Origin: Methylomonas fluvii
GTDB taxonomy: Bacteria; Pseudomonadota; Gammaproteobacteria; Methylococcales; Methylomonadaceae
DNA: 64,000 nucleotides
Direction of reading: 5' to 3'
NCBI RefSeq assembly: GCF_014850975.1
Contig: NZ_JACXST010000002.1
Location: forward strand, 868,001-932,000
Shown in pieces: positions 56,350-64,000 of this stretch (position 1 is its first letter; the number at the start of each line of letters is the position of its first letter). Under the pieces are notes generated by a model that saw only the letters and a program-made list of their open reading frames with translations, did not search any database and was not told the origin of the DNA. The position numbers and the translations under genes are program-made.

Positions 56350-57728
56350 TGGCCAGCGTCGATACTTGGTGGACACGCTTGAGTCCGACCGCCAAACGTA
56401 ATTTAGCTGTCGGCAGCATCGGTACAGTGGTATTGGCCGTCATCATCGCGCTGGCCACCGTCACCCCGGAAGTCAGCAAGCCGCTGAGTAAACAGGCCAC
56501 CATCCAACACATCCTGACCGATAGCGATCCTCGCTCGCTCGGTATCGACGGCATTTCTGCGCAATTGCGCGATCTGCTGCAGAAAAACGACGAACAAGCC
56601 CGCCGACTAGCCTCAATCGAAGAACAGCAACGGCGCGAACAGCAATCCGACGAAACGCGTTTCAAACAATGGACCACCGCTGAGCGGGAAGCCTATGAAG
56701 CCAAGCTTCAAGCGGTCACCGGTGAAGTTGAGACGTTGAAGAACAAAGCGTCTACAACGGCAGTGGCTGGCAACCCTGGCGACGCCAATCAACCTGCTGT
56801 GGAGCCAACGGCACCGGGAAGACCGTCATACCGCCGCCCGAGCAATCCGCCGTTCGACAACGGGCAAGACGATCTCAACCGCGTGTTCGAGCAAGCCGCT
56901 ATTCCCGCACCGACTGCTAGCAATACCGGCGTCTCAGGAGCACGAGCCAATAACCAAGCGCCGGCGGCGATGCAAATTCGCGTCATCCAGGAAAGCACTG
57001 AGCAGTCCAATGGTAAAGACAAAGACGCAGCCCCTAGCGAGGGTCGAGGCCGCTCGAACCGTGATCACGCCAGCAGCGATGTCTTCATCCCCGCAGGCAG
57101 TATTTTGACCGGCGTGTTGTTGAATGGCCTCGATGCCCCGACCGGCAAAAAAGCCAAGAAAGAACCCATGCCGGTGCTGTTCAGGATCAAAAAAGAAGCC
57201 ATCTTGCCCAATCGCTTCCACGCCGATGTGCGGGAGTGCTTTCTGCTGGCAGCCGGCTTTGGCGATTTGAGTGCTGAGCGCGCTTACTTTCGCGGCGAGA
57301 CTTTTTCCTGTGTCCGTCAGGACGGTGGCGTGATCGAAGTACCCATGAATGCCTATGCCACTGGCGAAGACGGCAAAAACGGGGTGCGTGGCCGCGTCGT
57401 TTCCAAACAAGGCGCGCTACTCGCCCAATCCATGATGGCGGGCTTTTTACGCGGCTTTTCCGATGCCTTCGGTCGCAACCAGATTCCGATGCTGATGACC
57501 GGCGGTCTGGGGGCGCTTTCCGGTACTACACCGTTTCAAAGCGCGTTTTCCTCGCAGTCGATGGAAGGCGGTGCCCTGAAAGGCGCCGGTTACGCCATGG
57601 AACGCCTGTCGCATTTTTACATGGACATGGCCGAAGAGATTTACCCGGTCATCGAAGTCGATGCGACTCGCCAGGTCAACTTCATCGTGCAAAAAGGCAC
57701 GGCGCTGAAGCTGAAGTCACCGAGCTGA
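56349..57728 (+). CDS. traB: TraB, T4SS envelope-spanning protein
   Basis: 459-residue VirB10/TraB protein. A cytoplasmic N-terminus, one membrane helix (about 20-40, VGSIGTVVLAVIIALATV), a coiled coil (about 75-130, Glu/Gln/Arg-rich), a Pro/Asn-rich spacer and the conserved C-terminal barrel domain (FIPAGSILTGVLLNGLDAPTG, GFLRGFSDAFG, IYPVIEVDATRQVNFIV). It links inner and outer membrane in the secretion channel. The next gene, dsbC, follows after 27 bases. Confidence 0.93.
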   Translation: MASVDTWWTRLSPTAKRNLAVGSIGTVVLAVIIALATVTPEVSKPLSKQATIQHILTDSDPRSLGIDGISAQLRDLLQKNDEQARRLASIEEQQRREQQSDETRFKQWTTAEREAYEAKLQAVTGEVETLKNKASTTAVAGNPGDANQPAVEPTAPGRPSYRRPSNPPFDNGQDDLNRVFEQAAIPAPTASNTGVSGARANNQAPAAMQIRVIQESTEQSNGKDKDAAPSEGRGRSNRDHASSDVFIPAGSILTGVLLNGLDAPTGKKAKKEPMPVLFRIKKEAILPNRFHADVRECFLLAAGFGDLSAERAYFRGETFSCVRQDGGVIEVPMNAYATGEDGKNGVRGRVVSKQGALLAQSMMAGFLRGFSDAFGRNQIPMLMTGGLGALSGTTPFQSAFSSQSMEGGALKGAGYAMERLSHFYMDMAEEIYPVIEVDATRQVNFIVQKGTALKLKSPS

Positions 57729-57755
57729 TTCGTTAACCCAAACCCAAAGGTCGTT

Positions 57756-58580
57756 ATGACGCCACGCCAAATTTCTCTATTGATAGCCACGCTACTCGGT
57801 ACATCCATCGCCCTGGCCGCCAATCCGCAAAAGCAGCCGGTCTCGGACATTGCCGCCGGCTTGCTGTCGATCAAAATCGACGGCATGCAAGACTTGCCGA
57901 TCTCGGGCCTGAAGATGGTCAAAACCGGCGATCAAACCGTGTTTATTTCCAGCAATGGTCGTTTTGCCTTTTACGGCGGCAAATTGATGGACATCTGGAC
58001 CCAACAGGAGATCAAGGAATTGGCCGATATCGACAAAATCGCCAACCGCATCGATCTATCGCGGATGAAACTCAAGGCTGACGATCTCGGCGCCGTGACG
58101 GTTGGCCACGGCAAAGGCCAGGTGTTGGTATTCATCGATCCGCGTTGCCCATATTGCGGCAAGGTCATGAAAGACCTGCAAGCCTTGCAAGACCAATACA
58201 CCTTCAAACTGGTGATGGTCCCCATCCTCGGCCCTGAATCGCAAAACATCGTCGTGCAACTGGCGTGTCAGTTGGAAACCAACGAGACAAAAGCCAAAGA
58301 CACCGTGCGCGACCGACTGTTGAAACAGGATTACGCGGGCTTGCCGACCGAACCACCGGTTCAGTGCAACAAAGAGCCGCTGCAAAAAGCCGTGGTCACC
58401 GCCAAGTTATTCGATTTGAAGGGTGTGCCATTTCTGATTGCTCCTGACGGCCGCACTCACAGTGGCGCACCCGAGGTGTTAGCCGATTGGTTGGCCGATA
58501 AACCGAAACCGTCGCCCAGTCTGGCAACAACGCCCGATACAAACGCACAAAACACAAACGCCACGGAGAAAAAGCCATGA
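57756..58580 (+). CDS. dsbC: DsbC-type thiol-disulfide isomerase of the transfer system
   Basis: 274-residue periplasmic protein with a signal peptide (about 1-21, ending ALAAN), an N-terminal dimerisation domain (GLLSIKIDGMQDLPISGL) and a thioredoxin-like domain with the active site Cys131-Pro-Tyr-Cys134 in FIDPRCPYCGKVM. It helps fold disulfide-bonded T4SS proteins such as TraU and TraN. The position between traB and traV differs from SXT, where I recall dsbC after traA. The C-terminal 30 residues are Pro/Thr/Asn-rich. It overlaps traV by four bases. Confidence 0.92.
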   Translation: MTPRQISLLIATLLGTSIALAANPQKQPVSDIAAGLLSIKIDGMQDLPISGLKMVKTGDQTVFISSNGRFAFYGGKLMDIWTQQEIKELADIDKIANRIDLSRMKLKADDLGAVTVGHGKGQVLVFIDPRCPYCGKVMKDLQALQDQYTFKLVMVPILGPESQNIVVQLACQLETNETKAKDTVRDRLLKQDYAGLPTEPPVQCNKEPLQKAVVTAKLFDLKGVPFLIAPDGRTHSGAPEVLADWLADKPKPSPSLATTPDTNAQNTNATEKKP

Positions 58581-59089
58581 CCCGCTTTCATCAGTTTTCT
58601 ATTTATAGCCTCAGTGTACTGCTGATCGCCATCACCACCGGCTGCGCCACCGACTACGGCTGTAAAGGCATGCCGGACGAACCCAGCTGTCTGTCGACGA
58701 CGCAGGCCTACCAGGTGACCAATACGGCGATAAAGGAAGCGCCTCCCGAAACCAGCCAGGAATCAGAGCCAATGTCAAAACCGGCACTCGCACCACCGAT
58801 ACAGCAACCCGTGCCCAAGATCGAAGATCCCACGCCGATTCGGACGCCATCCCAGGTGATGCGCATCTGGATCGCGCCTTGGGAAGATGCCGAGGGCGAT
58901 TTGATGGTGTCCAACTACGTCTACACCGAACTGGAACCCCGGCGTTGGATGATCGGCAAGGCGGCTTCGACAGCCAGTTCGTCGTTGATTCCTTTACAAG
59001 TCGAGCAACGCCCACCGGAGAAACGATCCAGCGTCGATACCCCTGATGACGAGAGTCCAGTGAATCGATTAGGCAATAAATTGCCCTGA
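58577..59089 (+). CDS. traV: TraV, T4SS outer-membrane lipoprotein
   Basis: 170-residue lipoprotein. The signal sequence ends in a lipobox (AITTGC) with lipidated Cys near 23, followed by the TraV cysteine motif CATDYGCKGMPDEPSCL. A Pro/Glu-rich linker and a C-terminal segment (MRIWIAPWEDAEGDLMVSNYVYTE) complete it. TraV is the VirB7-like member of the core complex, pairing with TraK and TraB. The start overlaps the dsbC stop. Confidence 0.9.
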   Translation: MTRFHQFSIYSLSVLLIAITTGCATDYGCKGMPDEPSCLSTTQAYQVTNTAIKEAPPETSQESEPMSKPALAPPIQQPVPKIEDPTPIRTPSQVMRIWIAPWEDAEGDLMVSNYVYTELEPRRWMIGKAASTASSSLIPLQVEQRPPEKRSSVDTPDDESPVNRLGNKLP

Positions 59090-59135
59090 TCCTTGATCCC
59101 ATTTCACCGCAGGTACCACACCCCCTGCGAGAGTG

Positions 59136-59194
59136 AGCGGGCAACCGCTTAAAACCTGCCGGACTGAACGTCCGAGATTCGACGGGCAACCGTC
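59136..59194 (+). ncRNA. Structured leader before traA: three hairpins, two with GCAA tetraloops
   Basis: In the 131-base gap between traV and traA, three short stems follow one another: AGCGG-GCAA-CCGCT (59136-59149), CGGAC-TGAAC-GTCCG (59160-59174) and GACGG-GCAA-CCGTC (59181-59194). The first and third have the same GNRA-type loop but different outer stem bases, changed in pairs, which suggests conserved RNA structure. The traA start is 26 bases after the last stem. It could be a leader controlling pilin translation or mRNA processing; I know of no named family. Confidence 0.5.
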
Positions 59195-59220
59195 CTTTAA
59201 CTTTTATGAGGACATCTTTG

Positions 59221-59520
59221 ATGAAAACATCGCATCGAACCGGGGTACTGGTGACCCTGGCATCGCTATTTTTTATGTTGATGGCATCCGACGCCATGGC
59301 CGGTGCTGGCGGTACCGAGTTCAACAACGTCTGGACCTTGCTGACCGGCTGGGTTGAAGGCTTGCTCGGCCGCATCATCGCCATCGTGTTCGTCATCGTC
59401 GGCCTGGTCGCCGGTGTCGTGCGTGGCAGCATCATGGGCTTCGTGCTGGGAATTGCCAGCGGGGTCGGCCTGTTTGCGGCACCGACCATTATCACCAACA
59501 TCGTGACGGCCACGATTTAG
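59221..59520 (+). CDS. traA: TraA, conjugative pilin precursor
   Basis: 99 residues. A leader of about 27 residues ends DAMAG, then the mature pilin: a polar stretch (GAGGTEFNNVWTLLTGWVEG) and two hydrophobic helices (RIIAIVFVIVGLVAGVV, GSIMGFVLGIASGVGLFAAP), the layout of F-type pilins. The ATG at 59221 is preferred over one at 59206 because GAGGA lies about seven bases upstream; the shorter form also has the more typical leader. A structured leader precedes it, as expected for a highly translated pilus subunit. Confidence 0.88.
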   Translation: MKTSHRTGVLVTLASLFFMLMASDAMAGAGGTEFNNVWTLLTGWVEGLLGRIIAIVFVIVGLVAGVVRGSIMGFVLGIASGVGLFAAPTIITNIVTATI

Positions 59521-59533
59521 GCCTGGAATAACG

Positions 59534-59791
59534 ATGACCGGTTCAACTATTGATACCGAGAACGCGGCGGGCAACCGCCGCCCTTGCACATTGGCGAAGG
59601 ATAAGCGGACCGTCAAGGTCCAAGCCGCCAATGGTCAGCCGATCAACCCCTGTCATCCGGCTAGAGCCCGGCAGTTGAAACGCGAAAAGCGTGCGGTTCG
59701 CGTTTGTCGACATCCCTTTACGATTCGCCTGCGTGCCGAGCATCAAACCGAAGCCATGCAACACCTGTATTTCGAGGATCAGACCCCATGA
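59534..59791 (+). CDS. Stand-alone RRXRR (PLMP-type) domain protein
   Basis: 85 residues. The part from about 30 to 70 (VQAANGQPINPCHPARARQ, RAVRVCRHPFTIRLRAE) matches the RRXRR/PLMP domain that begins IscB-type RNA-guided nucleases and related HNH proteins, where it binds the guide RNA. Here the protein ends after this domain: there is no RuvC or HNH part downstream, only traC, whose start overlaps this stop as ATGA. The overlap and the position between traA and traC show it is a working tra-operon gene rather than nuclease debris. Function is unknown; RNA binding is inference. Confidence 0.75.
   Translation: MTGSTIDTENAAGNRRPCTLAKDKRTVKVQAANGQPINPCHPARARQLKREKRAVRVCRHPFTIRLRAEHQTEAMQHLYFEDQTP
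59564..59581 (+). other. Third GCAA-tetraloop hairpin, inside the RRXRR gene
   Basis: GCGGCGG-GCAA-CCGCCGC, a 7-bp stem with the same loop as the two hairpins before traA but other stem bases. It lies 30 bases after the RRXRR start codon and could form in the same mRNA. It may reflect coding constraint only. Confidence 0.4.
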
Positions 59792-62202
59792 CCACCGCGC
59801 AACGCCAACGTGCCGATCAGTTATTCACGGTACTGGCTTATGAATATGACCATCATCTGTTTCTGATGGCTGATAGCAGCATTGGCTTTGGCTTTCTGTG
59901 CCGACCGCTGACCGGCGCCGATGCCAGCGTTTCCGCGCGCGTCAACGTGTTGCTAAACCAGGACTGGCCGACTGACACCTTGTTGCAGGTGAGCCTTTGG
60001 ACTTCGCCTGACATCGAAGAATCGCTGGCAATCATGCAGACCCGGCGCTTGAAACAGCAAAAGCCAACCTATAAAACCATGACTCAAGCCAGTATCGAGT
60101 TTCTGCGACAAGGCACCACCAAACCGCCGGAATCGATCTCGGGGGCTCGCTTGCGTCGCAGTCACATTTTCGTGACCGTGAAATTGCCCATGGCGCATCC
60201 CCGGCCCAGTGAAAGTGACATCCGCCGAGCAACTGAATTGCAACTCGCTACGCAACAGTCGTTATCGACCATTGGCTTGTATCCAGAGATATTGGGGGCC
60301 GATCAATATGTGCGCATCCTGAACACACTACTCAACTGGCAGCCCGATGCCGGCTGGAAAGACCGGGTGGTACCCGAGTGCGATCCTACCCAATTGATAC
60401 GGGATCAATTGCTGGATTTCGACAATGCGATTCGGACCGACGAAAAAGGCATTTGGCTAGGACAAAAACGCGTTAAGACCTTATCCGCCAAACGCACGCC
60501 CGATCATTTTTACTTCGGCAGCGCCAAGAGTTATCTGGGCGACATTTTGTCCGGCACCCGCGGCATTCGTCAAAACACCTTGCTCAGTTTGACCCTGCAT
60601 TACCCGGACGCTGAATCGACCCGTACCCACCAGGAAGGTGTGCGGCAATTCATCACCAATCAGGTCAATACGCCGATAGCCCGATTCTTACCGGTATTGG
60701 TGCAACGCAAACATAACTTTGATGTGCTGTTTGACGCCTACCGTGACGGTGATCGGCCAATTCGCAGTTATTTTGGCGTGCTGTTGTTCTGCGATGAACA
60801 GGACGAAGCGGCGGCCGTCTCCAATGCCCGCGTCTATTTTCGGGAGCTGGGTTTTCAACTCTTGGAAGACAAGTATTTCTGCATGCCGTTTTTCCTGAAT
60901 TGTTTGCCATTTGGCCCTGAGCGTTCGGCGATAGCCGATTTAAAACGCTATTGCACCTTGGCCACGCGCCATGCCATTCCATTATTGCCTCTGTTCGGCG
61001 ATTGGGCCGGCACCGGAACGCCGACCTTGAATTTCGTCTCCCGTAACGGCGAACACATGGCTGTGTCGTTGTTCGATACCACCGGCAACTACAACCTGTG
61101 TATCGCCGCCGAATCCGGTAAAGGCAAATCCTTCCTGACCAACGAGATCATCGTCAGCTACCTGACCGAAGGCGCGCAAATCTGGGCGATTGATGTCGGC
61201 CGCTCTTACGAAAACCTCTGCGAAGTGCTGGAAGGCGATTTCGTCAAATTCACCCACGGCTCCGGCATCTGTATGAACCCGTTTGAAATCGTGCAAAACT
61301 TCGAGGAAGAAGCCGACATGTTAGCCGGATTGGTCAGTCAGATGGCGGCGCCCACCGAGAAGTTGACCGACTTTCAAACAGCCGGTCTCAAGCGGATATT
61401 GAAGCAACTGTGGACCGAAAAGGCTCAGGCCATGTCCGTCGACGACATCGCCCGGCAACTCTGCGCCGAAACAGATCAACGCTTGAAGGATGTCGGCGAG
61501 CAGTTGTTTCCGTTTACCACGAAAGGCGAATACGGTCGCTACTTCAATGGCCGCAACAACGCCAAATTCACCAATGACTTTACCGTGCTGGAACTGGAAG
61601 AACTCAAAGGCCGCAAACATCTGCAGCAGGTGGTGTTGCTGCAACTGATCTACCAAATCCAGCAGGAAATGTATCTGGGCGAACGCAACCGCCCCAAGAT
61701 CGTCATCATCGACGAAGCCTGGGATTTGCTCACCGAAGGCGATGTGGCCAAGTTCATGGAGCACGGCTACCGCCGGTTTCGGAAATACGGCGGTGCTGCA
61801 GTCACCATCACCCAATCGGTGAACGACTTGTACCGCAATGCCGCAGGGCGAGCCATCGTTGAGAACTCCGCCAATATGTACTTGCTCGGTCAAAAAGCCG
61901 AAGTCATCGAGGGCATGAAGCAGGATCGTCGCTTGCCGTTGTCGGATGGCGGCTACGAACTGTTAAAGACTGTGCACACCTTACCTGGCGCCTATTCGGA
62001 AATCTTCTTCATCACTGAAATGGGCTCCGGCATCGGCCGACTGATCGTCGACCCGTTTAAACGCATTCTGTTCTCCACCAAACCCGAAGACGTCAACGCC
62101 TTGAAGCAATTGCGCCGGCAAGGTTTGAGTCTGGGCGATGCCATTCAACAACTCATCGACAGTCGCCAGTCTAAAACACGGGAGTTGAATCATGGACGCT
62201 AA
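59788..62202 (+). CDS. traC: TraC, T4SS assembly ATPase (VirB4-like)
   Basis: 804-residue cytoplasmic ATPase needed for pilus assembly. The start at 59788 overlaps the RRXRR gene stop. The N-terminal TraC domain (1-420) is followed by Walker A SGKGKS at 443-448, Walker B IVIIDEAWDLL near 640 and the downstream RRFRKYGGAAVTITQSVNDLY segment of the VirB4/TraC family. The end (SRQSKTRELNHGR) overlaps the next gene by 11 bases. Confidence 0.94.
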   Translation: MTTAQRQRADQLFTVLAYEYDHHLFLMADSSIGFGFLCRPLTGADASVSARVNVLLNQDWPTDTLLQVSLWTSPDIEESLAIMQTRRLKQQKPTYKTMTQASIEFLRQGTTKPPESISGARLRRSHIFVTVKLPMAHPRPSESDIRRATELQLATQQSLSTIGLYPEILGADQYVRILNTLLNWQPDAGWKDRVVPECDPTQLIRDQLLDFDNAIRTDEKGIWLGQKRVKTLSAKRTPDHFYFGSAKSYLGDILSGTRGIRQNTLLSLTLHYPDAESTRTHQEGVRQFITNQVNTPIARFLPVLVQRKHNFDVLFDAYRDGDRPIRSYFGVLLFCDEQDEAAAVSNARVYFRELGFQLLEDKYFCMPFFLNCLPFGPERSAIADLKRYCTLATRHAIPLLPLFGDWAGTGTPTLNFVSRNGEHMAVSLFDTTGNYNLCIAAESGKGKSFLTNEIIVSYLTEGAQIWAIDVGRSYENLCEVLEGDFVKFTHGSGICMNPFEIVQNFEEEADMLAGLVSQMAAPTEKLTDFQTAGLKRILKQLWTEKAQAMSVDDIARQLCAETDQRLKDVGEQLFPFTTKGEYGRYFNGRNNAKFTNDFTVLELEELKGRKHLQQVVLLQLIYQIQQEMYLGERNRPKIVIIDEAWDLLTEGDVAKFMEHGYRRFRKYGGAAVTITQSVNDLYRNAAGRAIVENSANMYLLGQKAEVIEGMKQDRRLPLSDGGYELLKTVHTLPGAYSEIFFITEMGSGIGRLIVDPFKRILFSTKPEDVNALKQLRRQGLSLGDAIQQLIDSRQSKTRELNHGR

Positions 62203-62509
62203 ATCACAATGGCTCAGCACTGTTTTAATCGCTGTCTGTCTGGGATGTCTCGGTGGCTGGTTGGCTGCGCAACAGCAATTACAACAGCCCTTAGAACGCT
62301 TGAATTTGGTGACGCCGGTATTCGTGTTCGACAGAGCCAAATTGATTCAATCGATACCGCCCAATGCCAGTCAGGAGCAGATGGCCAAGATCGTCGATGA
62401 CTGGCAGGGTCAAGCCAAAAAGCTCAGTGACGCAGGCTATCTGGTGATCGATTCAACAGCGGTGGTGGCCGCACCGGAGGATGTCTATGTTCGACAAGTC
62501 GGACGCTAA
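62192..62509 (+). CDS. TrbI-like F-type T4SS protein
   Basis: 105 residues with an N-terminal signal-anchor (about 8-26, TVLIAVCLGCLGGWLAAQQ) and a small periplasmic part with VTPVFVFDRAKLIQSIP and GYLVIDSTAVVAAPEDVYV, the pattern of F-type TrbI proteins, which influence pilus extension. Its position between traC and trhF is the usual one. The start overlaps traC by 11 bases and the end overlaps trhF. Confidence 0.75.
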   Translation: MDAKSQWLSTVLIAVCLGCLGGWLAAQQQLQQPLERLNLVTPVFVFDRAKLIQSIPPNASQEQMAKIVDDWQGQAKKLSDAGYLVIDSTAVVAAPEDVYVRQVGR

Positions 62510-63053
62510 ACCGATGAATAATCCACGGTTCCAGACGCCATCCTCGCCCCGTGTCGCTCGTCCTCGTTTAGGTGTCTTCCTGCTGAAGGCGATACCGATT
62601 TTGTTGCTCGTATTAACCGTGGAGCGTTACCTCGGTCAACGATTTCTGATTGGCGGCGACGACCAGGTTGATCGCTGCTTGCCGGATAAATGGGTATACC
62701 TGATCGACACCCACAAGAAAGACATCTGGCGTGGCGATTTAATTGCGTTTCGCGCCGAGCGCATGGCACCATTTTTTAAGGATGGCCAGATTATCGTCAA
62801 AATCGCCGCCGGGGTAACCGGCGACACCATTCACGTCGATCCGCAGCACACCACTATAAACGGTGAACCAGTTATCGACGGGCTACCCTTGACAGAGAAA
62901 CTCAAGAAGCCGGCTACCCGTTTTAACCGCCATGAAACGATCCCACCCGCCGCCTATTGGGTAACCGGGCAAACCGACAAAAGCTTCGATTCGCGTTACT
63001 GGGGCTATGTCTACGACCATCAAGTGATTGGACGGGCCTATGCGTTGTTTTGA
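62487..63053 (+). CDS. trhF: TrhF/TraF-type S26 signal peptidase
   Basis: 188-residue inner-membrane peptidase of the S26 family, presumably the pilin-processing enzyme of the transfer system. The ATG at 62487 is chosen over one at 62481 because GGAGG (62476-62480) gives a six-base spacer. A membrane helix (about 29-46) precedes the catalytic region. The usual Ser-x-x-Pro nucleophile site reads Cys64-Leu-Pro (QVDRCLPDKWVYLID), while the general-base Lys is present at 105 (IIVKIAAGVTGDTI). The Cys may be normal for this subfamily. The overlap with traW is 14 bases. Confidence 0.85.
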   Translation: MFDKSDAKPMNNPRFQTPSSPRVARPRLGVFLLKAIPILLLVLTVERYLGQRFLIGGDDQVDRCLPDKWVYLIDTHKKDIWRGDLIAFRAERMAPFFKDGQIIVKIAAGVTGDTIHVDPQHTTINGEPVIDGLPLTEKLKKPATRFNRHETIPPAAYWVTGQTDKSFDSRYWGYVYDHQVIGRAYALF

Positions 63054-64000
63054 TCGGTTACAGCGTCCTTGGCGTCAATCGGCGGTTTGTTTTCTCTGCT
63101 GGTTCAGTGTGCATACGGTTCAGGCTGAAGAAGCCTGGCTAGATCGTTCTCAGGCCATCTTGCAAGCCTTGGAAGGCCAGCCTCGACCTGAGTGGTTGAA
63201 CGGTCAGACTGATCAACAGGACATGAAACACCAGGCGCGACAAGTCTTGGAAGCTTCGCAGGCGATCCAAGCAGAGGCGCTATCGACGGGATCGGAAAAC
63301 GTCCACCCGACAAATCCTTCGAACAAACCAGTCACACTGCTGTTTGTCTCGTTTTCACTCGGCGATACGGCGCTGAAAGGCATCTTTGAAGAAGCGGCCG
63401 GCCGAGATGATGTGTTACTGGTGTTTCGTGGCCCTAAACCCGGCCAAAAACTGCCGGCTTTGATGGCTGACCTCAAACGTTTGCTGAAAGGCATCGATCC
63501 ACTGCCCAACATCATCATCGATCCCACCCGTTTTCAGCGCTGGTCGGTGACGTCGGTGCCTGACATTATCGTCGAACAGGATGGGAAATCCCGTTTACAC
63601 GTTCATGGCGTCAGTAGTTTGTCCTGGCTGGACGAGCAACTCAAAGCCGGCAAGCAGGGTGATTTGGGAACCTTGGGCGATATCGGCGAGATTGCCGAAA
63701 TCGACTTGCTGGAAGAACTCAAACGCCGGATGGCCGCCATCGACTGGAAACAAAAGCAGCGACAGGCTATCGCTCGGTTCTGGGAACAGCAAAAATTTGA
63801 AGACTTACCTATTGCTCAGGAGGATCACGATCGGTCCGTGGATCTGACCATTACCGCACCGCGCGATCTAGCAGCGCCCAACGGTCAGCTGATCATCCGA
63901 GCCGGACAAACTGTCAATCCGTTGGACAAGATGCCGTTTGGCTTATGCCTGATGGTATTCGATGCCACGGTGCCAGCACAAGTTGAGCTGATTCAGCATC
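63040..64000 (+). CDS. traW: TraW (TrbC-TraW fusion), 3' partial
   Basis: Open frame running off the window end, starting at ATG 63040 inside trhF; at least 320 residues are visible. A signal peptide (CFLCWFSVHTVQAEE) is followed by a variable Gln/Ala-rich stretch, a TrbC-type thioredoxin-like domain (about 85-215: LLFVSFSLGDTALKGIFEEA, DVLLVFRGPKPG, VPDIIVEQDG) and the beginning of the TraW domain (LTITAPRDLAAPNGQL, NPLDKMPFGLCLMVFDAT). The fusion of TrbC with TraW is the form seen in SXT-like systems. These periplasmic proteins act in pilus assembly. traU and traN would be expected just outside the window. Confidence 0.88.
   Translation, partial: MRCFDRLQRPWRQSAVCFLCWFSVHTVQAEEAWLDRSQAILQALEGQPRPEWLNGQTDQQDMKHQARQVLEASQAIQAEALSTGSENVHPTNPSNKPVTLLFVSFSLGDTALKGIFEEAAGRDDVLLVFRGPKPGQKLPALMADLKRLLKGIDPLPNIIIDPTRFQRWSVTSVPDIIVEQDGKSRLHVHGVSSLSWLDEQLKAGKQGDLGTLGDIGEIAEIDLLEELKRRMAAIDWKQKQRQAIARFWEQQKFEDLPIAQEDHDRSVDLTITAPRDLAAPNGQLIIRAGQTVNPLDKMPFGLCLMVFDATVPAQVELIQH

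Noticed and set aside
59206-59220. Upstream ATG (59206) as the traA start
   Set aside because: It lies within the ribosome-binding region of the ATG at 59221, which gives the typical pilin leader.
1-64000. CRISPR arrays, tRNA or rRNA genes, prophage genes
   Set aside because: Read through on both strands; no regularly spaced repeats, tRNA-like cloverleaf or phage structural genes were recognised.

Overview
The window is part of a conjugative element (integrative element or large plasmid; the sequence does not decide which) from a Gram-negative bacterium, most likely a gammaproteobacterium. The transfer genes are of the MobH / F-type T4SS kind seen in SXT/R391, IncA/C and IncHI elements. Host taxonomy is inference: TonB systems, RND export and pyoverdine-like maturation genes fit gammaproteobacteria, and no housekeeping gene is present to settle it.

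Layout. (1) 1-4602, plus strand: traI relaxase (5' cut by the window), traD coupling protein and a DUF4400 membrane protein, with overlapping ends. (2) 4603-54485: a cargo island of about 50 kb, lying exactly between the DUF4400 gene and traL. (3) 54486-64000, plus strand: traL-E-K-B-dsbC-V-A, an RRXRR gene, traC, trbI, trhF and the start of traW, again tightly packed. The tra module is therefore split by one large insertion of metallophore genes.

The island makes, exports, matures, senses and imports a peptide metallophore. Five NRPS proteins read on the minus strand in the order FAAL-ACP-C-A-T, C-A-T, C-A-T, C-A-T, C-A-T-R. My reading of the A-domain pockets is DSALIAEVWK, DSALIAEVWK, DLTKVGHIGK, DVWHISLVDK, DSALIAEVWK. 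The third is the standard Asp code, the fourth the Ser code, and the repeated one is closest to the known His code. If collinear, the product is acyl-His-His-Asp-Ser-His released reductively as an aldehyde or alcohol. Between NRPS genes sit a 532-residue CmlA-type metallo-beta-lactamase-fold diiron hydroxylase, which could beta-hydroxylate a carrier-bound residue, and an ankyrin-repeat protein. MbtH, a PvdE-like ABC exporter and a PvdQ-like acylase suggest a pyoverdine-like route: acylated precursor, export to the periplasm, deacylation. An eight-gene operon carries a PepSY reductase, a tripartite RND pump, TonB, ExbB and ExbD. A FecI-type sigma factor, a FecR-type regulator and an STN-containing TonB receptor give surface signalling and uptake. 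Two UDP-glycosyltransferases and a NodU/CmcH-type carbamoyltransferase add possible sugar and carbamoyl tailoring, a combination reminiscent of the carbamoyl-sugar on beta-hydroxyhistidine in bleomycin.

Four genes between 14.4 and 30.7 kb (cysC, carbamoyltransferase, one glycosyltransferase, TonB receptor) are each broken by single-base length changes in homopolymers; the reading frames rejoin perfectly when one base is added or removed. This is either sequencing error or real slippage/decay, and raw reads would decide. An IS3-family transposase remnant lies at about 31.1-31.3 kb. In the transfer region, a set of covarying GCAA-tetraloop hairpins near traA and a stand-alone RRXRR (IscB-type PLMP) protein deserve attention.
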